A program made the translations under genes and the position numbers. 11,936 nt of DNA, from NCBI GenBank assembly GCA_030681145.1, contig JAUXXK010000168.1:1-11936 (forward strand), read 5' to 3'. Numbering within the stretch: position 1 is the stretch's first letter; every line of letters begins with the position of its first letter. The notes under the pieces were generated by a model. It searched no databases. It saw nothing but the letters and a program-made list of their open reading frames with translations, and was not told the origin of the DNA. This document shows positions 6,754 to 11,936 of this stretch, piece by piece. The stretch is from Methanobacteriaceae archaeon. Lineage in GTDB: Archaea; Methanobacteriota; Methanobacteria; Methanobacteriales; Methanobacteriaceae.

Positions 6754-7138
6754 TTTGTGTTATTACTGAAAATTAAAAATCTCGATAAGCAGTAATAATA
6801 ATTAAAAAATAATATTACTAAATACAAATATATACCCAATTTTATCATAACAATGAAAAAAAACTGTAAAATGAAAAAAGCATTTTATTACTTATTTAAT
6901 AAAACAAGGCATTAAATCCAATTTTTATGAATTCTTATAAATTGAAAATAATACTACCTAAAATCAAAAAAAGTTTTTTTTTAAAAAAAAAGGTTTCAAA
7001 ATCATTTAATAAATCTTTAGAGACACCAGTCGAGTTCAAAGTTAATATTATTAAGTATTACTTAACCATAACCAATTAACTAACCATTAAGATAAAAAAA
7101 AATTTCTGAATAAAAAAAGAATATAATATACAATAATT

Positions 7139-7156
7139 AAAAAATTGATTAATCAA
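7139..7156 (-). terminator. Palindrome plus T6 after the HAD gene
   Basis: TTGATTAATCAA (7145-7156) begins 20 nt after the HAD stop and is followed on the minus strand by six T (7139-7144). It is short, but its position fits a terminator. Confidence 0.45.
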
Positions 7157-7176
7157 AAATAATTTAACATATAACG

Positions 7177-7857
7177 TTAAAGGATATTCTCCAGTTCGCT
7201 TATATTTGATATAACCTTAACATCCAATTTTTCTTCTTCAATACGCTTTTCTTCCTCAGGAGTGAGCTTAGAGTTTACTAAAATAGCTGACATTCCCGCA
7301 TTAACGGCACCCATAATATCTTCAGTAAATTTGTTACCAATCATAACAGATTTTTCAGCACTGCAGCCCATACGATTTAATGCTTCCTCAAAAATACGCC
7401 CGTGAGGTTTTTCAAATCCAACTTCATCTGAAGTAACCACCTCATCAAAGAATGGATAAATTCCCAACCTTATTAATTTTTCCCACTGTTTTATAGTTAT
7501 TCCATTAGAAATTACACCCAATCGATAACCCTTGGCCTTAATATTTATTAGAGTTGAAATGGTTTCTGGAAAAGGTCTTAAAAGTGCAAATTTAACATTA
7601 TGATAATTTATCATTCCTAAAGCAATTAATAAAGGTTTTTCTTCACCAAATACTGTTTTTGTCAATACATTAAAATGTTTATCATAATTAGAACCTTTTT
7701 GGCCAATAATTTCTCTTAAAAGTTTATATGCTTCTGTAGAAGATAGAGGTAAACCTGCATCAATCATCATATTTAATGCTGCTTTCCGAGCAAGTTTAGC
7801 AAACCCCGAAGTGTCAAATAAAGTATCATCAATATCAAAAAAGACTGCTTTTAACAT
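7177..7857 (-). CDS. HAD-superfamily hydrolase, subfamily IA
   Basis: Predicted cytoplasmic phosphatase-type enzyme of 226 residues from the ATG at 7857. The frame extends to 7884, but that ATG has no SD and overlaps a TATA-like TTATAAATG. AGGTGGG at 7861-7867 favours the ATG pair 7858-7860/7855-7857. Motif I is DIDDT (nucleophile Asp8, acid Asp10). A helical cap follows at about 17-85. Motif II is SNG (about 117-119), the motif III Lys lies in GFEKPHG (about 143-149), and motif IV is GNKFTED (about 173-179). Motif IV has Asn in the place of the commoner first Asp, which occurs in many active members. Length and layout fit the archaeal HAD group TIGR02253. The substrate is unknown, and the isolated position between terminators gives no pathway clue. 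Confidence 0.88.
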   Translation of the reverse strand: MLKAVFFDIDDTLFDTSGFAKLARKAALNMMIDAGLPLSSTEAYKLLREIIGQKGSNYDKHFNVLTKTVFGEEKPLLIALGMINYHNVKFALLRPFPETISTLINIKAKGYRLGVISNGITIKQWEKLIRLGIYPFFDEVVTSDEVGFEKPHGRIFEEALNRMGCSAEKSVMIGNKFTEDIMGAVNAGMSAILVNSKLTPEEEKRIEEEKLDVKVISNISELENIL

Positions 7858-8059
7858 CATCCCACCTAATATAATATAGGACATTTATAAGTTAATAAGC
7901 TTTTGATTAAAAAAAATAATTCTATTTATGATATTTAAAAAAAAAGTTTTTAATAATAGAATAAATCATACTTCATTAAATATATTAAAACCAGGAATAG
8001 TATTATTTCTAAATTTAAAGAAAACTTAAATTGATAATTATAAAAAATAAGTCAATGAA

Positions 8060-8085
8060 ATTTAATAAAATAATAAAAAAAATTA
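8060..8085 (-). terminator. T-tract terminator after polB2
   Basis: Directly after the polB2 stop codon the minus strand runs through T-rich tracts of five to eight T, without a clear hairpin. This is the usual archaeal signal for ending transcription. Confidence 0.45.
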
Positions 8086-8760
8086 AAAAAAAGCATCTAA
8101 ACTACTTTGTTTTTCTTTTTGAGCAAGTTCCATTAGTCTTTCTGAAGAATAACCCAGAGAGTCCATTATTCTGGAAACTGCAGGCAAAACCTGATTTTTA
8201 AGATAATATTCAGGATCGTATTCCAATCCTTCAGTGTCCTCAATGGGTTCGGCTCGTTTACTGATTGGTTCTTTCCCTTTAACAATAACATAACGAATAA
8301 TAGACCCTCTTTCTATCTTTCGTCCTCTGGCTATTGATTTTTGGGCGGCAACCACATGAGGTCCAATATTTTTGTAATCATTAAGATTTTTAGAAATCTG
8401 GGTGTGTATGACCATATCATTCATGGACACATCACCAGAACTAATTCTTTTAATAACCTTTTTAATAATTTCCCGTGCTTTATCCGGAGAACCATCCTTT
8501 AGTATGGTCATTAAAATATTCTGCTGGGTGTCTTTAGCAATAGGGGCCCAGTCCCTTCTGACCAGTTCCAGACCCTTTGCCACTATTTTGTCATCTTCAA
8601 GAAGAGCGTATCTCTTTTTGGTAACAAAAAAACCTCTTTTATAGAATCCTTCATATTCCAGTTCCATGCCTTCAGGTAGTTCCTGGTTTATGAAATCTAA
8701 AAATTTATCCTTCTGGAATTCAATTTCTGCTTCCAGATTACTCTGCAATGAGCACACCAT
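8083..8760 (-). CDS. polB2: Family B DNA polymerase, small C-terminal subunit (PolB2)
   Basis: 225 residues equal to the last part of an archaeal family B polymerase: the end of the palm and the thumb. LELEYEGFYKRGFFVTKKRY (about 33-51, with GMELEYEG at its start) and LELVRRDWAPIAKDTQ match Thermococcus polymerases closely, and KKRY is the conserved Kx(K)Y primer-binding motif. The catalytic DTD motif C and the exonuclease lie upstream of this part and must come from a separate PolB1 gene, as shown for Methanothermobacter where both chains are needed for activity. The last eight residues QSSLDAFF (218-225) form a PCNA-binding PIP box. The start lies inside the S8e gene (23-nt overlap, different frame), suggesting translational coupling. 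No strong SD is visible, so a start a few codons downstream is possible. It is not a degraded fragment: the frame is intact and the motifs are kept. Confidence 0.93.
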   Translation of the reverse strand: MVCSLQSNLEAEIEFQKDKFLDFINQELPEGMELEYEGFYKRGFFVTKKRYALLEDDKIVAKGLELVRRDWAPIAKDTQQNILMTILKDGSPDKAREIIKKVIKRISSGDVSMNDMVIHTQISKNLNDYKNIGPHVVAAQKSIARGRKIERGSIIRYVIVKGKEPISKRAEPIEDTEGLEYDPEYYLKNQVLPAVSRIMDSLGYSSERLMELAQKEKQSSLDAFF

Positions 8761-9121
8761 TAATTATACCGTGCTGACCAGGTCTAGAAGTAACTCGAAC
8801 TTTACCTGCACTGGTTTCTACTACGGCACCTTTGGTTATGATGTTCCTTCTTACAAAGTTAGGGTTGGCTAGATTTTCCACAACATTTAATATATCTGCC
8901 ATTTGAATTTTGTTGTCTGAAGGATCCATTACATTAATTTTAGAATCAGTGGACAATCGAATTTTTTCATTTCCGCCCTGAGTTCTAATTTTTCTAATTT
9001 TTCTGTCACCTATTCTGGTTTCAGCAGCTTCTCTACCGAGTTCGGATTTTTTCTTTCCTCGGTTCATTTTTGCTCGTCCACCACTAGGTTTTTTCATTGA
9101 TTTTCCTTGCCAAATTGCCAT
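8738..9121 (-). CDS. rps8e: 30S ribosomal protein S8e
   Basis: Archaeal/eukaryotic-type small-subunit protein, 127 residues, the usual archaeal length. The N terminus MAIWQGKSMKKPSGGRAK is highly basic and typical for S8e. IRKIRTQGGNEKIRL and the C-terminal TSRPGQHGIINGVLIAE also match the family. GGTGA lies 4 nt before the ATG at 9121. The gene is first in a two-gene unit with polB2 and overlaps it by 23 nt, linking a ribosomal gene to replication. A TATA-like sequence lies at about 9176-9185 on the minus strand. Confidence 0.95.
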   Translation of the reverse strand: MAIWQGKSMKKPSGGRAKMNRGKKKSELGREAAETRIGDRKIRKIRTQGGNEKIRLSTDSKINVMDPSDNKIQMADILNVVENLANPNFVRRNIITKGAVVETSAGKVRVTSRPGQHGIINGVLIAE

Positions 9122-9305
9122 TATTTCACCTTGTTAATATGATTTGTAATTTAATATTATCTAAAAAGAAGTGTTACCTATAATTTCAGATAATGTAATA
9201 GAATCTTAATATAATACTATCAGATAAAGATTCCAAAATCAGTGCAAACTGAATTTAAAACACGATGGTATTCAATTCTAAATTAATTCTATTTTAATAT
9301 AATAT

Positions 9306-9329
9306 ATAGTTTAATATTAATTAAACTAT
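9306..9329. terminator. Perfect 10-bp inverted repeat with 4-nt loop
   Basis: Arms ATAGTTTAAT and ATTAAACTAT are separated by ATTA. It lies 3 nt beyond the stop codon of the possible minus-strand ORF at 9333-9527, where a terminator would be expected. No strong T-run follows, so it could instead be a protein-binding site. Confidence 0.4.
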
Positions 9330-9332
9330 TCA

Positions 9333-9527
9333 TTAGTTATTCCGTCTAGCTTTAAAAATATTTTGATTATCCTGGGTTGATTTAATAATAAATGAACCAG
9401 TTAAGGCCATATATATTAAATTTTCTCTGATTAAATCATTTTTATAGATTTCCAAGTTATTTAAAACCCGAGGATAGAAATAAAATACATCAATTGTAAT
9501 TTTATTATAATTTAACTGAACTCCTAT
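9333..9527 (-). pseudogene. Possible gene remnant or very small ORF
   Basis: An open minus-strand frame of 64 codons with protein-like content (for example VFYFYPRVLNNLEIYKNDLI and REN-LIYMALTGSFIIK) ends with TAA at 9333-9335. It has no usable start near its upstream end. The first internal ATG (9410) leaves only 25 residues, and the upstream side closes with TAA at 9528-9530. Composition is less AT-biased than its flanks, and a hairpin follows the stop. I do not recognise the family. It may be a decayed 3' gene end, a small protein starting at an internal TTG, or chance. Confidence 0.3.
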
Positions 9528-9750
9528 TTAAAGGTTTAAATAAAGTAAATTAATTTTTTAATATCATTTTTGTAACATTTAAATATTCCAAACCTAAAAC
9601 ATCAAATATTATAAAATTTCTTGAAAATACCTAAACTTATATGATTAAAAAATCGATTATGCGTATCTCTTAACCGGGAATATCCCATATTAATAATGAT
9701 ATTAACTATTAATAATATTAAAAGATAGTGAAATATTAAATAATGATAAT

Positions 9751-9760
9751 AAAATATAAT
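9751..9760 (+). promoter_or_regulatory. TATA-like box for hypE
   Basis: AAAATATAAT lies about 70 nt before the hypE ATG. Transcription would start near 9785 and leave a leader of about 40 nt that contains AAGGTGA (9814-9820). Confidence 0.4.
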
Positions 9761-9826
9761 CATTTTCTGGTAAAAATAGATTAACATATTTCGGGCAATT
9801 AAATTAAAAAAATAAGGTGAAATTCT

Positions 9827-10837
9827 ATGAAAATTGGTATGTCCCACGGTGCTGGTGGAGAAGTAATGCAAGGTTTAATCTCAGATATCATATTAAACAA
9901 CATTAAAAACAAACAAGTCAACGGAGGTGTGGGTCTGGATGACCTTGATGACGGAGCATCCATACCTTTAGGTGAGTATGAAATTGTCATTAGTACCGAT
10001 GGACACACAATTGATCCATTATTCTTCCCAGGTGGAGATATTGGAACCATATCCATAGCTGGAACTGCGAACGATGTTTCAGTAATGGGGGCCAAACCTC
10101 TGGCCATAGCCAATGCCATGATTATTAGAGAAGGTTTCCCCGGAGATGAACTGGAAACCATTATAAAATCTATGGATAAAGTTTGCCAGGAAACCGGAGT
10201 TTCTATTATTACTGGAGACACTAAGGTTATGGAACAAGGCAAACTGGACCAAATGGTGATTGCCACAACAGGAATAGGTCTGGCAAAAAGGGGAGAAGTT
10301 ATCAGGGATTCAGGACTAGAAGTGGGAAACAAAATAATTCTTAGTGGAAGTGTGGGAGACCATGGGATGGCTTTAATGGCTTATCGAGAAGGTTTTGGTT
10401 TTGAAACCGATTTAAAATCAGATGTAGCTCCAGTTTGGGGAATGGTTGAAGCTGCACTTGAAATTGGTGGCGTGACTGCTCTTAAAGACCCTACTAGAGG
10501 GGGTCTAGCCAATGCAGTTAATGAACTGGCCAGTAAATCTGGAGTGGGTTTAATGTTGGATGAAGATCAGATTCCTGTAAAAGAACAGGTTAAAGCAGTA
10601 TCAGATATGCTGGGTATAGATCCGTTTGAAGTGGCTAACGAAGGAAAAGTAGTAATGGGTGTAAAGGCTGATTCGGCTGAAGAGATCTTAAAAGCTATAA
10701 GAAAAACCAAATATGGGTCAGAAGCTCAAATTATTGGAGAAGTTACTGAAGGAAATCATGTTCTTATGGAAACTTCTTTAGGGGGCCAACGGATTCTAGA
10801 AGCCCCAATCGCTGATCCAGTTCCAAGAGTATGCTAA
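9827..10837 (+). CDS. hypE: Hydrogenase maturation factor HypE
   Basis: Makes the cyanide ligand of the NiFe-hydrogenase active site. HypF carbamoylates the C-terminal Cys, and HypE dehydrates the thiocarboxamide with ATP to a thiocyanate. The 336 residues have the usual length. The protein starts MKIGMSHGAGGEVMQ, carries the N-terminal ATP-binding segment with LDDLDDGA (about 37-44), STDGHTIDPLFFPGG (about 56-70), a Gly-rich GTANDVSVMGAKP, and KDPTRGGLANAVNE (about 222-235), all typical of the PurM/HypE fold. It ends PRVC, the conserved terminus with the acceptor Cys336. AAGGTGA lies 6 nt before the ATG. No other hyp gene is in the window, which is usual for methanogens with scattered hyp genes. 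The hairpin and T-run at its end suggest a single-gene transcript. Confidence 0.97.
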   Translation: MKIGMSHGAGGEVMQGLISDIILNNIKNKQVNGGVGLDDLDDGASIPLGEYEIVISTDGHTIDPLFFPGGDIGTISIAGTANDVSVMGAKPLAIANAMIIREGFPGDELETIIKSMDKVCQETGVSIITGDTKVMEQGKLDQMVIATTGIGLAKRGEVIRDSGLEVGNKIILSGSVGDHGMALMAYREGFGFETDLKSDVAPVWGMVEAALEIGGVTALKDPTRGGLANAVNELASKSGVGLMLDEDQIPVKEQVKAVSDMLGIDPFEVANEGKVVMGVKADSAEEILKAIRKTKYGSEAQIIGEVTEGNHVLMETSLGGQRILEAPIADPVPRVC

Positions 10838-10865
10838 ATAAAAATTTATTTTTAAATCTTTTTTT
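10836..10865 (+). terminator. Hairpin plus T7 after hypE
   Basis: AAATAAA and TTTATTT arms begin at the stop codon, and a run of seven T follows at 10859-10865. It is AT-only and weakly stable, but well placed for termination. Confidence 0.45.
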
Positions 10866-10959
10866 AGTAAAATTTAATTAATTAATATTATAATAATCAA
10901 ATACTGAAATCAATATAATTACTGCTTAAAAATAGATTGCGAAAAAGAAAGGGATTCAA

Positions 10960-11361
10960 ATGGAAGAGTTAACTAAAAAAAGATTTTGGGCATTTATCAT
11001 TGATTTTATATTTATTACAGCCTTAATGTGGATTTTAAGTATTGTTATTTATCCATTACTAATAGTTACAGGATTTTTTTCAGTATTTAATTACTGGCTC
11101 TTGTTATTGGCAGTATTAATTATAGGATATTTTACTTATTTAGAAGGTTCTTACAGTAAAACAGTAGGAAAAAGTTTAATGGGTATTGGTTTAAAAGCTC
11201 TTGATGAAAATTTAACTTATAAAAAAACTTTTGTAAGGAATTTATCAAAAATATTGTGGTTTCCTCTAATAATAGATCTTTTAGCTGCCTATTTTACTAA
11301 AAATAGTTCATTAAGAATACTTGATAAATATGCAGGAACTGTTGTCGTTATAGATGAATAA
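10960..11361 (+). CDS. RDD-family membrane protein
   Basis: Membrane protein of 133 residues from ATG 10960, with an AAAGGGA-like SD about 5 nt upstream. It opens with KKRFWAFIIDFIFI, in which Arg8 and Asp15 are the first two residues of the RDD pattern. Membrane helices lie at about 10-35 and 42-60. The conserved-type segment YSKTVGKSLMGIGLK (about 65-79) and a third hydrophobic stretch (about 98-112) follow. RDD proteins are a broad family; some are ion exchangers, but most have no known job, so no transport activity is claimed. It stands alone between hypE and the DUF5654 gene, more than 100 nt from either, and has a possible TATA-like CAATATAATT near 10911-10920. Confidence 0.8.
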   Translation: MEELTKKRFWAFIIDFIFITALMWILSIVIYPLLIVTGFFSVFNYWLLLLAVLIIGYFTYLEGSYSKTVGKSLMGIGLKALDENLTYKKTFVRNLSKILWFPLIIDLLAAYFTKNSSLRILDKYAGTVVVIDE

Positions 11362-11509
11362 AATTGTTTAAATTGTAAATAAAAAATTAATTATTTATAC
11401 CATTGACTTTTTTTAATTATTTTTTAATAATATAAGAATATTTTTTTCTCTTTAAGGCCTTTTTTTCTAATTTCATTCTTTTCTATGAGTATTAAAATAA
11501 TTTATCTAA

Positions 11510-11519
11510 TTTTATATAT
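11510..11519 (+). promoter_or_regulatory. TATA-like box for the DUF5654 gene
   Basis: TTTTATATAT lies about 50 nt upstream of the start codon. Transcription would begin near 11542, just before the AAGGAGGA site at 11553-11560. Confidence 0.55.
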
Positions 11520-11566
11520 TCTGAAGCCATAAATAGTATTAACTTTATGTTGAAGGAGGAAAATTA

Positions 11567-11830
11567 ATGAAAGATCAAGTAACTGAAATGAAGAGTCAGG
11601 TTGGAGAAACAATTGCAACCCTAGTGACTACTGCTTTTGGATTAATTGCAGCATTAGCATGGAATGACGCTATAAAGGCCATAATAGTACAATTCATTGG
11701 TGCGGGGAACGGAATTATGGGGCTTTTAATTTATGCTGTATTAATTACTATAATTGCAGTTATTGCCACTATATTAATTGCACGGGTAATTGCTAAACCT
11801 GCAATTCAAGAAGTTAGAATAGTAGAATAG
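11567..11830 (+). CDS. Small membrane protein, DUF5654 type
   Basis: 87 residues from ATG 11567 behind a strong AAGGAGGA site, 6 nt away. An amphipathic N-terminal stretch (1-15) leads into TLVTTAFGLIAALAWNDAIK (about 18-37), the signature I associate with DUF5654, a small archaeal membrane family with no known function. A second helix spans about 50-72 and a short charged tail follows. It is monocistronic, with its own promoter and a strong terminator. The excellent ribosome site and terminator suggest good expression. The family call is from memory, and function is unknown. Confidence 0.8.
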   Translation: MKDQVTEMKSQVGETIATLVTTAFGLIAALAWNDAIKAIIVQFIGAGNGIMGLLIYAVLITIIAVIATILIARVIAKPAIQEVRIVE

Positions 11831-11879
11831 ATAATATTGAGAATATATTTAGAAATTATTCTTAATATTATTATTTTTT
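11831..11879 (+). terminator. 15-bp hairpin plus T6 after the DUF5654 gene
   Basis: Arms 11831-11845 and 11857-11871 pair over 15 positions, with one G-U pair in RNA and an 11-nt loop, directly after the stop codon. Six T follow at 11874-11879. This is the best intrinsic-terminator-like structure in the window. Confidence 0.7.
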
Positions 11880-11936
11880 AGCAAAAAAAATGTTTAGTAA
11901 TTAATTCTTAGATGGTATTATAAAATTATAATATAA

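Larger units (their letters stand above)
6722..7176. other. 455-nt non-coding region with repeats between the FmdE and HAD genes
   Basis: No convincing gene. It is extremely AT-rich with long A and T runs (about 6961-6990). At 7051-7065 is a perfect palindrome TTAAGTATTACTTAA, followed by three copies of TAACCA or a near copy (about 7065-7087). A slightly GC-richer patch lies at 7020-7040. It holds the FmdE promoter at its left end and the HAD terminator at its right end. Confidence 0.6.
9122..9826. other. 705-nt divergent intergenic region between rps8e and hypE
   Basis: It contains the rps8e promoter (left), a possible small or decayed gene (9333-9527) with its own hairpin (9306-9329), and the hypE promoter (right). 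A GC-richer patch at 9655-9690 includes a GGGA/TCCC inverted repeat (9676-9686). The rest is very AT-rich and shows no other convincing gene. Confidence 0.6.

Noticed and set aside
6961..6992. Long A and T runs as a CRISPR or transposon end
   Set aside because: No regular repeat-spacer spacing, no terminal inverted repeats and no transposase; it is simple low-complexity AT sequence.
7015..7045. tRNA-like fragment (a TTGAACTCGACTGG stretch on the minus strand)
   Set aside because: It lacks the T-loop consensus, no acceptor stem or anticodon arm can be folded around it, and no CCA is present.
8402..8872. Two short plus-strand open frames (80 and 68 codons)
   Set aside because: They lie antisense to the clearly real polB2 and rps8e genes and look like chance frames.
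9602..9871. 89-codon minus-strand open frame overlapping the hypE start
   Set aside because: It starts inside hypE, runs through its promoter, and is mostly Ile/Tyr/Phe from AT-rich DNA. Only its last 28 codons are mentioned as a possible remnant.
9799..10332. 177-codon minus-strand open frame
   Set aside because: Antisense to hypE, whose family match is unambiguous; Pro/Ser-rich mirror composition is typical of a shadow frame.
11440..11475. AAGGCCTT followed by seven T as an intrinsic terminator of the RDD gene
   Set aside because: The 8-nt palindrome has no loop and cannot form a stable hairpin. The T-rich tracts nearer the stop (about 11407-11427) are a more plausible end.

Overview
The window is a low-GC, AT-rich archaeal chromosome segment. 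It most likely comes from a methanogen of the order Methanobacteriales, probably Methanobacterium or a close relative. Three things support this: a stand-alone C-terminal piece of a family B DNA polymerase (the split PolB known from Methanothermobacter), an archaeal S8e ribosomal protein, and surface proteins with FmdE domains. TATA-like boxes and GGAGGTGA-type ribosome binding sites fit this. I see no insertion sequence, CRISPR array, tRNA or rRNA.

Positions 1-1710 hold one minus-strand gene for an AAA+ ATPase with an N-terminal winged-helix region. Positions 1877-6720, also minus strand, hold what looks like an extracytoplasmic metal-handling locus. In transcription order this is a secreted tandem FmdE-domain protein (6665 down to 3699, interrupted by an in-frame TAA at 5466-5468), a hairpin terminator, a small protein with HPGH at its mature N terminus, a CbiM/NikM-type transporter S component that starts at TTG, and a second small anchored protein with HGVH at its mature N terminus, ending at another hairpin. 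No CbiQ or CbiO partner is in the window.

Positions 6722-7176 are non-coding with inverted and direct repeats. After them come a HAD-family hydrolase (7177-7857) and the informational pair S8e / PolB2 (9121 down to 8083, genes overlapping by 23 nt), all minus strand. Positions 9122-9826 are a divergent intergenic region with a possible decayed or very small gene at 9333-9527. The plus strand then carries hypE (NiFe-hydrogenase cyanide-ligand synthesis), an RDD-family membrane protein and a DUF5654-type small membrane protein, each apparently with its own promoter and terminator.

The most unusual point is the FmdE locus. The two minus-strand reading frames at 5466-6665 and 3699-5438 are in the same frame and separated by one TAA. 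Homology between the two halves continues across the stop, and only the upstream half has a signal peptide while only the downstream half has a membrane anchor. Together with the CbiM protein and the two His-tipped small proteins, this suggests a surface system for capturing nickel, cobalt or another transition metal. That function is inference.
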